Source: Streptomyces sp. NBC_01429 (lineage in GTDB: Bacteria; Actinomycetota; Actinomycetes; Streptomycetales; Streptomycetaceae). From it: 64,000 bases of DNA. Positions 49,891 to 58,926 of the stretch are shown here, piece by piece; position 1 is the stretch's first letter, and each line of letters starts with the position of its first letter. Position numbers and translations under genes: made by a program. The stretch lies in NCBI RefSeq assembly GCF_036231945.1, contig NZ_CP109599.1, forward strand, positions 1 through 64,000. Direction: 5' to 3'. The notes under the pieces are model-generated. The model was not told the DNA's origin. It worked only from the letters and a program-made list of their open reading frames with translations, and did not search any database.

Positions 49891-49937
49891 CGAAAATCAA
49901 GTTTTCGAAACGCATATTTTCGAAACTTCGATTTTCG
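49891..49937. promoter_or_regulatory. Large AT-rich palindrome, TetR operator
   Basis: Arms 49891-49910 and 49918-49937 match in 17 of 20 positions around a 7-base spacer, with CGAAAATC at the outer ends and TTTCGAAA-type cores inside. It is strikingly AT-rich in 70% GC DNA and lies 56 bases before the TetR start. Confidence 0.8.
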
Positions 49938-50630
49938 ATCCCGGGTTCGGAGATCCGGCCCGGGGGCACGCCTGGAACGCGGTGACCGCGCGGGTGTGGG
50001 TACGGGGCGCTCGTTCCTCCTCGCCGGAGCCGCGACGGGTCGGCGGTTCGTCCGTCCCGCGCACACCTGACGCGCGCGGGACGGACGCCACCCTGCTCGA
50101 TCGCCCCCAACGGGCGACGAAGTCGAGCCGAGGGTTCCACGGACGCTGGGGTCACGAACGGCTCATCGGATGCAGGGGCGTCGAGCCCTTCCGCCAGAAG
50201 GTCGTGCCGGAGAGTGGGGCCGAATTCTGCCGGGAAGCCTCGGCCATCTCGCACTCGGAAGGACCGCACCCCCGTCGATCCAACGCGGACGAGGCGCGCT
50301 TCCTCCCTGTTGATCATCACCAGCATCGTCCGGTCCGGATCAGCCGCCAGCGGAAGCAGCACCCTTCATCACGCCGGGTTGACCGGGAAGGCCACCATGC
50401 CGATGGCCTGCGACCACACCATCCGATCGGATCGACGGGACAAGGGGCTCTTCACAGATCCAAGCTGCCGCGGCACCCAGGTCCTCTGTCACCCCTCGCC
50501 CCCCGGCCGCGGAGTCGCTCGGGGGCTGTGGCAACGGCCCGCAGGGTGGGCTCGTAGCCCGGCCTGCTGTAAAAGCCTCCGCGGATGACGCCGACCCGGT
50601 GCCTCGGCCGCAGTCCCCTGAATGCTCTAC
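49938..50630. other. Region with no firm gene
   Basis: A minus-strand stretch at about 50170-50325 gives MLVMINREEARLVRVGSTGV, RSFRVRDGRGFPAEFGPTL, coding-like for about 50 residues but then lost. The rest shows nothing. Probably decayed DNA. Confidence 0.3.
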
Positions 50631-51536
50631 TCACCGGCCCCGAGGAGCGGGGGTTTCCGATGGCCAGGCGTTGCGGAGATCGTTGATCAGAGGGTTGTCA
50701 TCGGCCGCGCGGGTTGCCAGGACGACTCGGACCGGGGCGATGCCCTCGATGGGCACGGTGATCAGGTCGGGGCGCAGTTGGGGCCGCCGGTCGCCGGCGG
50801 CCAGAATCAGTACTGTCCGTTCCTCGGCGACGAGGTCGAGCTTGTCCTCGAACGATTCGTAGTCGATCGGCGCGCTGCGAGCCGGAACGCCGTCCGGGCG
50901 AGGCTCCAGGCGGGCGAAGTCGTTCCATTGGGGTATCGCGCTCGGGCATTGCGGGAGAGCTTCTTCGCCGAGGTCCTCGATGCTCACCGACTCCTTCCCT
51001 GCTAGGCGGTGGCCTTGGGGGACGACCAGGACCCGTGGCTCGGCCCACAACTCGGTGAGGCGCAGGCGGTCGGTGGGGAAGGGCAGCGGGGCGCGAGCGA
51101 CCAGGGCGTCCACGCGGCGGTCGGTAAGGGCGTGGGCGTCGTTCCACTCCAGATGGCGGGTCCGGATGCGGGCCGCGGGGTATCGATGCCGCAGTTGGCC
51201 TACGGCCTGAGTGATTACCAGGTCCTCGACGTAACCGATGGTGAACTCGCGCGGGGTGGCGGCGTCGCGGGCGGCGAGCTCGGCTTGATGGGCCGCTTGG
51301 AGCAGCGCCTGCGCCTGCGGCAGGAAGGCGCGACCGGCTTCCGTGAGTCGGCTGCCCTGCGGGGTGCGGTCGAAGAGGCGCACGCCCAGGTGTTCCTCGA
51401 GGCGCTGGATCTGACGACTCAGGGATGGCTGCGCGACGTGCAGCGCCGCGGCGGCGCGGCTGAAGTTGGCGTGCTCTGCAACGACGGTGAAGTAGCCGAC
51501 AAGCCGCATATCGAGGTCCGATCCGGGAACGCGCAC
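50631..51536 (-). CDS. LysR-family regulator
   Basis: About 301 residues from GTG 51536; ATG 51509 is an alternative. Winged HTH: YFTVVAEHANFSRAAAALHV and AQPSLSRQIQRLEEHLGVRL. The effector domain follows (REFTIGYVEDLV; RVLVVPQGHRLAGKESVSIE). LysR proteins are usually divergent from their targets; here the SDR gene starts 90 bases away on the other strand. Inducer unknown. Confidence 0.9.
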   Translation of the reverse strand: MRVPGSDLDMRLVGYFTVVAEHANFSRAAAALHVAQPSLSRQIQRLEEHLGVRLFDRTPQGSRLTEAGRAFLPQAQALLQAAHQAELAARDAATPREFTIGYVEDLVITQAVGQLRHRYPAARIRTRHLEWNDAHALTDRRVDALVARAPLPFPTDRLRLTELWAEPRVLVVPQGHRLAGKESVSIEDLGEEALPQCPSAIPQWNDFARLEPRPDGVPARSAPIDYESFEDKLDLVAEERTVLILAAGDRRPQLRPDLITVPIEGIAPVRVVLATRAADDNPLINDLRNAWPSETPAPRGR

Positions 51537-51626
51537 GCTTTCGAGCGTACCAACATGCGGTGCGCGCATGACGGGTTGCGGATCAGGTCTTGGACACCGT
51601 CGCCGGTCCGGGATTTGAATTGAGGC

Positions 51627-52361
51627 ATGGGAAAATACAACGGAAAACGCGCCCTCGTCACCGGCGGCAGCAGCGGAATCGGTCTGTCGGTCGCACGTCT
51701 GCTGGCGGCCGAGGGCGCTCGGGTGATGGTCACGGGGCGCAAGGAAGCTGCACTCGAAACGGCGAGCCAAGAAGGGTTCGTCGCGGTTCGCAGCGATGCC
51801 ACCTCAAAAGCCGACATCGACGCGCTGGCGAGGAAGGTCGAGGATGCCTTCGGCCGACTGGACGCGGTATTCCTGAACGCGGGCATCACCGACTCGGTGT
51901 CGTTCGAGGCGACGACCGAGCAGATGTACGACGCCATCTTCGCGGCCAACACCAAGGGACCCTATTTCACCTTGCAGCGGCTGCTTCCGCTGCTTGCCGA
52001 GGGCAGCGGCGTGGTGCTGACCACCTCCGTCGCCCACGAGTTGGGGCTGCCGGACCACAGTGTCTACGCGGCGAGCAAGGCGGCCCTCCGGTCGATGGCG
52101 CGAACCTGGGCTCGTGAACTGCTGCCACGCGGTGTGCGCGTTAACGCGGTGAGCCCGGGGCCTATCGACACAGGAATTCTGCACAAGAATCTGCCCGCAG
52201 AGGTGGCGGATGAAATGCTGGCGGGTTTCGCCGCCCAGATTCCGATGCTGCGTACAGGGAATCCGGAGGAGGTCGCGCGTGCTGCCATTTTCTTCGCCTT
52301 CGACGCGACCTACACCACCGGGGCCGAGCTCGCGGTGGACGGTGGCGGCACCCAATTGTGA
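51627..52361 (+). CDS. SDR family oxidoreductase
   Basis: 244 residues, classical SDR. Cofactor motif TGGSSGIG near 11-18, NAG in FLNAGITDS near 88, catalytic Ser-Tyr-Lys in TTSVAHELGLPDHSVYAASK near 134-153, C-terminal GGGTQL. Basic residues after the second strand (TGRKE) favour NADPH. Probable target of the divergent LysR regulator. Substrate unknown. Confidence 0.92.
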   Translation: MGKYNGKRALVTGGSSGIGLSVARLLAAEGARVMVTGRKEAALETASQEGFVAVRSDATSKADIDALARKVEDAFGRLDAVFLNAGITDSVSFEATTEQMYDAIFAANTKGPYFTLQRLLPLLAEGSGVVLTTSVAHELGLPDHSVYAASKAALRSMARTWARELLPRGVRVNAVSPGPIDTGILHKNLPAEVADEMLAGFAAQIPMLRTGNPEEVARAAIFFAFDATYTTGAELAVDGGGTQL

Positions 52362-52817
52362 GGCCGCCCACGTGAACACCGTTCAGGATCGGTAGGTGTT
52401 CACGCTCCGCGCCGGATCGGGAATGCGCTGTTCGGTGAGGATGAGGCGGAGCGCGCTGCGGGAGAGCCGACTTCGAGCGCCACGGCCAAGGCGCGCAGGC
52501 TCGGATCGCGCGGGGGCATGGGCGGCGTAACCGCGCCCGGGCGGCGGCGCGTTGCGGTAGGCGTCGTAGTGCTCCACCTTGGCGGTTGGGCGGGCGTAGG
52601 ACATCGTGCGGTCGATCTTCACGCACGCGTCGGGGCCGTCGACCAGGAGCACACCACGCCGTCGGGCACCAGGGAATAGGGAACCGGCCGGAGTGGTGGG
52701 CGACCTCCACCTGCCAGTCGGCTTGGTCGGCCGCCTCCGGCTGGTGGAAGGGCGACGACGGTGCCCAACTGGCTCTGGGCGACTCTGCTGGCGCTGCGCG
52801 GACGTGGCGCGGTCGAG
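52362..52817. other. Region with gene remnants
   Basis: On the minus strand two frames hold coding-like pieces: VEVAHHSGRFPIPWCPTAW (about 52655-52712) and VDGPDACVKIDRTMSYARPT then AKVEHYDAYRNAPPPGRGYA (about 52510-52645). Together they look like a frameshifted, truncated gene. Family not recognised. Confidence 0.4.
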
Positions 52818-53396
52818 TCAGCCGTGGCCCGCTGCGCCATGGCGCAGCCCGTCGTACAGGATCGTGGCGATACGTACCGCGTCGTCCTTCCAGCCGTTGG
52901 CGCGCAGCCCGCAGATGCCGCCGAGGGCCCGCAGCACGATGCGTCCGCCAGTGCCGCTGCGGACGAGGCCAGCCGCAGCGCCTGCGGCGAGCAGTTCGTC
53001 CAGGGCGCGCTCCATCTCGTCGCGCGTGTCGTCGAAGGTCGACGAGTCGGTCGCCATGATGCTCTCCAGCGCCTCCCCCATCCCTCTGCCCACTGCCGCG
53101 TGCTCCACGATCAGCAGCAGGAAGGCATGCAGGGCTTCGTCCGGGGCGTGTTGTGCGAGAAGTCGGGTGGGGGCCGCGCAGAGCTCGGTGACCTCTTGGC
53201 GGTACACCTCCGCGATGAGCGCCTCGCGCGTTTCGAAGTGGCGGTAGAGCGTGCCGACGGCCACACCGGCTCGGCGGGCGATCTCCTCCACGTGCGTGTC
53301 TTCGGCGTCGTCGGTGAGGAATGCCTCGCGCGCCGCGGCCAGGAGCGCTTCGCGGTTCCGGCGGGCATCGGCACGCAGTGGACGTGGTGACGGCAA
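52818..53396 (-). CDS. TetR regulator
   Basis: 192 residues. HTH: NREALLAAAREAFLTDDAED, HVEEIARRAGVAVGTLYRHFETREALI. SbtR-like C-terminal domain with AFLLLIVEHAAVGRGMGEAL. Divergent from an SDR/VOC operon; a 15-base-arm inverted repeat lies in the 78-base gap and is the likely operator for both promoters. Confidence 0.92.
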   Translation of the reverse strand: MPSPRPLRADARRNREALLAAAREAFLTDDAEDTHVEEIARRAGVAVGTLYRHFETREALIAEVYRQEVTELCAAPTRLLAQHAPDEALHAFLLLIVEHAAVGRGMGEALESIMATDSSTFDDTRDEMERALDELLAAGAAAGLVRSGTGGRIVLRALGGICGLRANGWKDDAVRIATILYDGLRHGAAGHG

Positions 53397-53411
53397 CGGT
53401 CCTCCATAAGG

Positions 53412-53456
53412 TGAGTCCGACTCCGTTTGTGTACAGTAACCGGAGTCGGGTTCACT
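53412..53456. promoter_or_regulatory. 15-bp-arm inverted repeat, TetR operator
   Basis: Arms 53412-53426 and 53442-53456 match at 13 of 15 positions; the inner 9 (CCGACTCCG/CGGAGTCGG) are perfect. The spacer contains TGTACAGTAA, so the site also overlaps a possible -10. It sits midway between the divergent TetR and SDR starts. Confidence 0.75.
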
Positions 53457-53474
53457 TTACTGGAGGAGTTCGCC

Positions 53475-54248
53475 GTGACGATCGTGAACGAAGAGCTGGC
53501 CGGCCTGCGCGTGCTCGTGACCGGCGGTAGCCGAGGGATCGGAGAGGCGACAGTTCGTCGTCTCGCCGCAGCCGGCGCCACCGTGCTGACCGCCTCGCGG
53601 ACCGCGCCCGCGGACGACCTGCCCGCCATCTTCATCACCGCCGACCTGCGATCCGAGGAAGGCGCAGCGGAACTCGGCCGGCGAGTGGTGGACCACGTCG
53701 GAGGCATCGACGTCCTGGTCAACAACGCCGGATCCGCGACCGGACCGGTGCCGACCCTGGAGCGGTCCGACGCGTCTTGGCTCGCCGACCTGGAAATGAA
53801 CCTGCTCGGCGCGGTCCGGCTCGACCGGGCCCTGGTTCCCCAGATGGTCGAGCGCGGCTCCGGCGTCGTGGTCCACGTCTCCTCCATCGCCAGTCACCTT
53901 CCCCAGCCCGCCGAGGCGTCGTACGCCGCGTCGAAGGCGGCGCTCAACGCCTACAGCCGCGAACTGGCGACGGCGGTGGGACAGCACGGCGTGCGCGTGG
54001 TGTGCGTTGTGCCGGGCTTCGTCGTCACCGAAGGAGCTGTCGGCCATCTCCAGCAGATGGCCGACAGCCAGGGTGTGGGCATCGATGACATCAAGCAGCA
54101 GATCGTGGATCACCTGAAGGTGCCGATGGGGCGCCCCGGCGAACCCGAGGACGTCGCAGAGATGATCGCGTTCCTTGCCTCCGGCCGCGCCAAATGGCTC
54201 ACCGGTGCGCAGTTCCGCGTCGACGGCGGCATCATCCCGGTGGTCTGA
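53475..54248 (+). CDS. SDR family oxidoreductase
   Basis: 257 residues from GTG 53475 with TGGAGGAG upstream. TGGSRGIGEATV near 17-28, NNAGSATG near 85, catalytic SSIASHLPQPAEASYAASK near 138-158, PGFVVTEG after it. The C-terminus has PEDVAEMIAFLASGRAKWLTG. Probably NAD(P)-dependent. First gene of an operon with a VOC protein (35-base gap), under the divergent TetR. Confidence 0.93.
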   Translation: MTIVNEELAGLRVLVTGGSRGIGEATVRRLAAAGATVLTASRTAPADDLPAIFITADLRSEEGAAELGRRVVDHVGGIDVLVNNAGSATGPVPTLERSDASWLADLEMNLLGAVRLDRALVPQMVERGSGVVVHVSSIASHLPQPAEASYAASKAALNAYSRELATAVGQHGVRVVCVVPGFVVTEGAVGHLQQMADSQGVGIDDIKQQIVDHLKVPMGRPGEPEDVAEMIAFLASGRAKWLTGAQFRVDGGIIPVV

Positions 54249-54283
54249 ACCGCACCCCGACACGCAATTCCAGGAGAGACATC

Positions 54284-54652
54284 ATGACCTTCAGCCTGAC
54301 GTCACTGATCGTGGACGCCGCAGACCTGGAGAGCGAGAGTTCGTTCTGGCACCGGCTGCTCGGCGGCTCGATCACGAGGACGGCAACGCACCACTTCCTG
54401 CAGCTCGACGGCTTCCCCGTGATCGTGATCCAGCAGGCTCCGGAACATGTGCCGCCGCGGTGGCCCGACGGCGCCTCCCAGCAGATGCACTTCGACCTCG
54501 CCACGGACGACGTGGGGAGCGCGGACAAGCGGGTGCTCGACGCCGGCGGTCGACGGCTGCGGCCGACGGACGATGTCGCCCCCTCCGCCCAGCAGGGTTC
54601 CCGGGTGTATGCCAGCCCGGCCGGTCATCCCTTCTGTCTCCGCTCAGCCTGA
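54284..54652 (+). CDS. VOC family glyoxalase-like protein
   Basis: 122 residues from ATG 54284 after CAGGAGAG. Single VOC module pair: LTSLIVDAADLESESSFWHR at the start, QQMHFDLATDDVGSADKRVL near 69, and VYASPAGHPFCLRSA at the end, the glyoxalase_6 style found in many actinobacterial proteins. Potential ligands His73 and the C-terminal acidic position (here replaced by Leu-Arg) are incomplete, so it may bind rather than catalyse. In operon with the SDR gene. Confidence 0.88.
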   Translation: MTFSLTSLIVDAADLESESSFWHRLLGGSITRTATHHFLQLDGFPVIVIQQAPEHVPPRWPDGASQQMHFDLATDDVGSADKRVLDAGGRRLRPTDDVAPSAQQGSRVYASPAGHPFCLRSA

Positions 54653-54792
54653 TTCCGCGGAACTGAGCGGCACCCCGGCAGGGCGCCGATCGCCGCAGCC
54701 GTGTTGAGACCTCGGCGGGCCGGTGGGGTCCAGCGGCTGCACGCCGTCGAAGGTGGCCACCACGACCGTCTGACTCGTTGGGGTGCGGGTGA

Positions 54793-55440
54793 CTACTCGG
54801 CCCACGGGGAGTCCAGGATGGTGCGTACGAAGTCCCCGCGCTCGAAGCCGGGCACATAGTGCGCGAGCACATCGGCTTTGACATTGCCGAACGTGGTCTG
54901 CGGCTTGGAACGGATCCCGTCGGTGAAGGCGTCCAGGATGCGCTGCTTGAAGCCGGGGCGCGGGTGAGCGGCGACGACAGCGACACGGTCCGCCTCGTCG
55001 AGGTCGTGGTAGCCGATGCCGAGGACGTCGTACTCCACGCCTGCGGTCACCAACGCCACCTCCGGCTCCATGAACGCGGGGATGCCCGGGGTGGTGTGCA
55101 GCGCGATGGCGGTCCACACCCGTCGGATGCTGTCCTCCGGTACCTGACGTGCTTGCAGGAAGCGACGGGCTTCATCGGCGCTGTCCACCTCGAAGCGTCG
55201 CCCACTGCCGTGGAACGGTTCGCTCAGGCCCAGGTCGTGGAACATCGCCGCGACGTAGAGCAGCTCGGGGTCGAAGCCGAGGTCCCGGTTGGCCCCCTGG
55301 AGGCTGCCGAAGAAGTACACACGACGTGAGTGGTGGTAGATCAGTTCACTGGTGCTGTCCCGTACCAGCTCGGTCGCCTCCCGCGCGAGCTTCGAATCCG
55401 GCACACGCACCCCGGCCAGTACTGAGGAATCACCCGTCAT
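54793..55440 (-). CDS. HD domain-containing protein
   Basis: 215 residues from ATG 55440. His/Asp metal motif: YHHSRRVYFFG (first His) near 36, MFHDLGLSEPFHG with HD near 68, LHTTPGIP near 113, and a downstream Asp in YDVLGIGYHDL. The arrangement is that of HD phosphohydrolases related to cyanamide hydratase, which share the HD core. Substrate unknown. It is monocistronic. Confidence 0.88.
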   Translation of the reverse strand: MTGDSSVLAGVRVPDSKLAREATELVRDSTSELIYHHSRRVYFFGSLQGANRDLGFDPELLYVAAMFHDLGLSEPFHGSGRRFEVDSADEARRFLQARQVPEDSIRRVWTAIALHTTPGIPAFMEPEVALVTAGVEYDVLGIGYHDLDEADRVAVVAAHPRPGFKQRILDAFTDGIRSKPQTTFGNVKADVLAHYVPGFERGDFVRTILDSPWAE

Positions 55441-55604
55441 CGAAACCACCTGGTCTCTCCGTCCACCGGTCGCTCCGGCAACACCTCCAGTCTCCGCATC
55501 ACCAGATCGCCGCGCCACGGCTGTGCGGATGAAGTACTGCGAAAGAGGCAGTGATCGCACACCGCCCCATCAGGATTTCCTCACCCGCGACCGGCTGCTT
55601 CACG

Positions 55605-56510
55605 TCACGCGAGCGACGTGTCCGCCAGGATACGTTCCAAGGATCGTTGACCCATCCGGCTCATGGCCGGGTTGCTCTCGACGTAGTACCAGACCAATCC
55701 CATCGCTTGAACGAACGCCCACGCCTTGCCTCGCTCCCATTCAAGGCCGTCGCTGCCCAGGTGATCGCGGAGCACCTGTCGCGGGCCGGCCTCGAGCAAA
55801 TGCCACGCGCTCACGAGATCCAGCGAAGGGTCAGCCGGCCCGAAGCCGCCGACGTCGAGAATCCCCGCGAGCCGGCCGGCGGACACGAGCACGTTGCCAG
55901 GAATCAGATCGCCGTGGGCCATGACGTCCTCAGCTTCACCTCGCGGCTGCTCGCGCAGAGTTGACCAGATGCGGCGCAGCCGAGGGACATCCAGGAGTTG
56001 CTCACTGTGTCTGAAACAGGTCTCCATCCACGGGTCATGGGATTGCAGATCGCCTCCTCGACCTGTGCCGGCGAACGCGCGGCCATGCGTGTCGATCGCG
56101 CGCAGGTCGCCGATGAGATCCGCCAAGTCGTGCGCAAACGCGGACGATTCACCTGGGTCCTCGTTGGCGGCCACGATCCCGGGCAGCCACGTCTGCACCG
56201 ACCACGGAAGCGGGTAGCCTGCCCCGGGTTCACCAAACGCGACCGGCTCGGGCGTGGGGAAACGCGTACGGCTTGCCAGCTCGCGAGCCGCCTCCGCTTC
56301 GGACTCCAGCCAGCGCCGAGTCGGCTCGACGTCTGCGGACTCAAGAGGGAAGCGGGCTGCGAACCGATCGCCAATGCGGAAGATGGCGTTGACCGTACCC
56401 TGCTCCGCGATACTCCTGACTGGCAGGTTCCGCCACTCAGGGAACTGCTGCTCCACCAACTCGCGCACCATCTCAGGTGACACGGTTAGCTGATTGGCGT
56501 GCATCTTCAT
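55605..56510 (-). CDS. APH-family phosphotransferase
   Basis: 301 residues from ATG 56510 (ATG 56504 is also possible). Kinase-like fold of aminoglycoside/macrolide/choline kinases: N-lobe GTVNAIFRIGDRFAARFP with the ATP Lys position replaced by Arg, linker VQTWLPGIVAANED, catalytic loop MAHGDLIPGNVLV near 217 and metal-binding DVGGFGPADPSLDL near 236. It may phosphorylate an antibiotic or another small hydroxyl compound. Monocistronic. Confidence 0.9.
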   Translation of the reverse strand: MKMHANQLTVSPEMVRELVEQQFPEWRNLPVRSIAEQGTVNAIFRIGDRFAARFPLESADVEPTRRWLESEAEAARELASRTRFPTPEPVAFGEPGAGYPLPWSVQTWLPGIVAANEDPGESSAFAHDLADLIGDLRAIDTHGRAFAGTGRGGDLQSHDPWMETCFRHSEQLLDVPRLRRIWSTLREQPRGEAEDVMAHGDLIPGNVLVSAGRLAGILDVGGFGPADPSLDLVSAWHLLEAGPRQVLRDHLGSDGLEWERGKAWAFVQAMGLVWYYVESNPAMSRMGQRSLERILADTSLA

Positions 56511-56690
56511 GGTGGAAGCATCCGCGTCACGATCTTCAGCCGCAAACCCATTCTTTTTGTCGCGCGACCTTACGAGTCGTAGGAGCCGCCTCACAACGCG
56601 TGGAAACCGACGCGGTTCGGGTGGGGCTCAGCCGAGCCGTCCTGCTCCCCCAAGGCCCTGCGAGGGGCCGTAGTGCTGCGATCCCGGTAC

Positions 56691-57908
56691 TCAGGGGAGG
56701 AACGTCACTGCCGGGAAAGCCGGGGATGGCCCGTCGAGCAGGTGCCCCCGGCGGTGACGCAGATGCTCGTTGAAGAACGCGAGCGGGTACGCCTGCTGGA
56801 TCTTCACCGCCTGGTCGGGATCGAGGGTGCCGATCACGTCCTGGAGCTGCTGCCTGCTCCATCCGAGCAGCTTCGCCACCTGTGGGAACAGCGCCTCGTT
56901 GTCGCCGTAGGAGACGTGGGCGGCACCGTGGGCCTCGATGTTCAGCCGCCGGCCCCGCAGGTGCGACCAGAACGCGGCGGCCTCGGGGTCCGTGGCCCGG
57001 GTGAAGACAGCGGACATCATCATGAACGGCCGGTCCAGGTCGCCGGCCAGCGGCGGGTTCATCTGCATCGGGCCGTCGAGGCTCAGCCCGGCCCGGATGC
57101 GCTCGTCCGCGAGCGTGGCGCAGGCGGTGGCCGTACCGCCCTTCGACCAGCCGAACGCGCCCATGCGCCGCGGGTCGAGGGAGCCGAGCAGCCCGGCCGG
57201 CAGCTCCCTCTGGTCGACGTCCGGATTGCACCCGGCGGCGAGCTGCTCGACGCAGTCGAGGACGAAGCGCAGGTCAGCGGCGAAGTCCCCGGGCAGCGTC
57301 GGCGCCTGCCTGTCGTAGAGCGGGACGGCGATCCGGCCGTCGGGGAACTCGGTGTACGAGTCGTACTGGTGAGCCACCGTCACAGCCGCGTATCCGTGGC
57401 TGGCCAGCTCCTGGACGATGACGGTGTGGTCGCCCTGGTGGCTGTGCGCGCCGTGCGAGAACACGACGACGGGCAGCCGTCTGCCCGACCGCCGCACCGG
57501 AGCGCCCACGTGGCCGGCGGTGAGCAGCGCCAGGGGTGTCAGAGCGCTTAACCCCGCGTCGGCGAGGAACGTCTGAAGCGCGCCGGCCGGCATCCAGGGC
57601 GCCACCGGGTACCGCTCGACGTTCCGGGCGGGGTACCAGACGGTGGCCATCAGCTCGCGGAAGTGCCCGAGGCCCGCGATGTCGTCCGGACGCGACCGGT
57701 CGACGAGGTGCAACTGGACCATGCCCACAGGATGTGGCCCGGTCGGTACGGGCAGCATGAGCCGCGTCGAGGCGGACCCGGCCTCGGCCGGGTCCGCCCA
57801 CGCGGGGTTGGCGGCGACAAGCGGCACGGCGGCCCCTGCGGCCAGCGCGGCTCCCAACATGCGGCGGCGCGTCATGCCCTTGCGGCTGATGAACGGCGTG
57901 GCGGTCAT
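56691..57908 (-). CDS. Exported alpha/beta hydrolase, PAF-AH-like
   Basis: 405 residues with a Tat signal peptide: TRRRMLGAALAAGAAVPLVA, cleavage after AWA near 38. The hydrolase core has VVVFSHGAHSHQGDHTVIVQ (oxyanion region), nucleophile elbow FGWSKGG near 251, acid in LSLDGPMQ near 277 and His in AHGAAHVSYGD near 330. Overall pattern follows platelet-activating-factor acetylhydrolase-like lipases of actinomycetes. Acts outside the cell after folded export. Confidence 0.9.
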   Translation of the reverse strand: MTATPFISRKGMTRRRMLGAALAAGAAVPLVAANPAWADPAEAGSASTRLMLPVPTGPHPVGMVQLHLVDRSRPDDIAGLGHFRELMATVWYPARNVERYPVAPWMPAGALQTFLADAGLSALTPLALLTAGHVGAPVRRSGRRLPVVVFSHGAHSHQGDHTVIVQELASHGYAAVTVAHQYDSYTEFPDGRIAVPLYDRQAPTLPGDFAADLRFVLDCVEQLAAGCNPDVDQRELPAGLLGSLDPRRMGAFGWSKGGTATACATLADERIRAGLSLDGPMQMNPPLAGDLDRPFMMMSAVFTRATDPEAAAFWSHLRGRRLNIEAHGAAHVSYGDNEALFPQVAKLLGWSRQQLQDVIGTLDPDQAVKIQQAYPLAFFNEHLRHRRGHLLDGPSPAFPAVTFLP

Positions 57909-58776
57909 GTGCCCTCCCGTGGTGACGGATCGTCAACCGTGCCGCGACGGGCAAGCCGTGGGCACAGGGGAACGCTGCCACGTGCCCCTCCCGCGCGGCA
58001 TCGGCCCGCCGATTGATTACTCGCGCGGGCATCGGCCCACGGGTTTACGCCCTGAGGTCGATGCGGTCGGCGGTGTCGTCCGGTTGCGAGGCCGTCCCGA
58101 CCACCTCGGGCTCGCGGCCCAGCAGGATGAACCGGTACGGCGGGTGGTCGCCGTCCGCGGCGGCGACGGACAAACTGGGTACGGTCGACGCGCTCGGGCA
58201 GCTGGGGCCGAAGGCGAAGGATGGCGCTGGCTCCGGTGCCGGCCGCAACGGCGGCGGTGCGCGAGCTCGTCACCGCGCCCGAGGCTGGCCGGGAGACCGC
58301 CGGGCCACCCGGTACCCGTCGGCCGGCTCCGGTGCTGGAGACCTGAGAAGACCTGATCCGTCGCCACTGTCATCGTGCCGGATACGGTGGTGTTGTGCCA
58401 GACCAGGCCGGCGGTCGCCGACTCGCGGGGCGGGGGTTTCTACCTGCCTCGTATCGAGACGACCGCTCAGATCGTCTCGGACGCGCCAAACGACCTTTCC
58501 GTGCGGCAAGTGATCAAGGATCTGGTCTGTCCCGGTACGTACGTCAAGCGGGCGTCCGCGCCGTGTCGGGCCCGTCGGGCTCCCGTACGGAGCGCTCGTT
58601 CTGCAGGCGGCGCATCGAGGCGAGTCGAGCGATGCGGCGGACGACCGCCTGTCGCAGGACCGCGCGGTGCTGTGGCTGCCGGGCGTGCTGATCGCGGCGT
58701 GTGGCGAACCGCTCTCGCGGGCGGAAGCGGACGGGGGAACGACGTGTGAGTCCTTTCGGATGGCACACGCACACGC
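57909..58776. other. Gene-poor region with remnants
   Basis: No complete gene. Minus-strand 58045-58190 ends a lost gene (DHPPYRFILLGREPEVVGTA then SQPDDTADRIDLRA and stop). Plus-strand stretches near 58410-58560 (FYLPRIETTAQIVSDAPNDL) and 58600-58770 (DRAVLWLPGVLIAACGEPLS) are coding-like but in different frames. The region leads into an IS5 relic. Confidence 0.4.
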
Positions 58777-58907
58777 CTGGTCAACAAGCTGAAGGCATGG
58801 CGAGGCATCGCCACCCGGTACGCAAGACCCCGGACAGCTAACTCGCCGGACTCCACCTGCGCGCCCCGATGATCTGGCTCAAGGACCCCACCCGAGCCAC
58901 CGGTTGA
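58777..58907 (+). pseudogene. IS5 transposase C-terminal relic
   Basis: Reads LVNKLKAWRGIATRYA, then after a one-base shift KTPDS, TAA, LAGLHLRAPMIWLKDPTRAT and stop. The motif INKLKxWRGIATRYDKxxxSYLAGLHLRA is the C-terminal signature of a Streptomyces IS5 group. Frameshift plus stop show it is dead. Confidence 0.75.
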
Positions 58908-58926
58908 TCACAACTCAATACGCACC

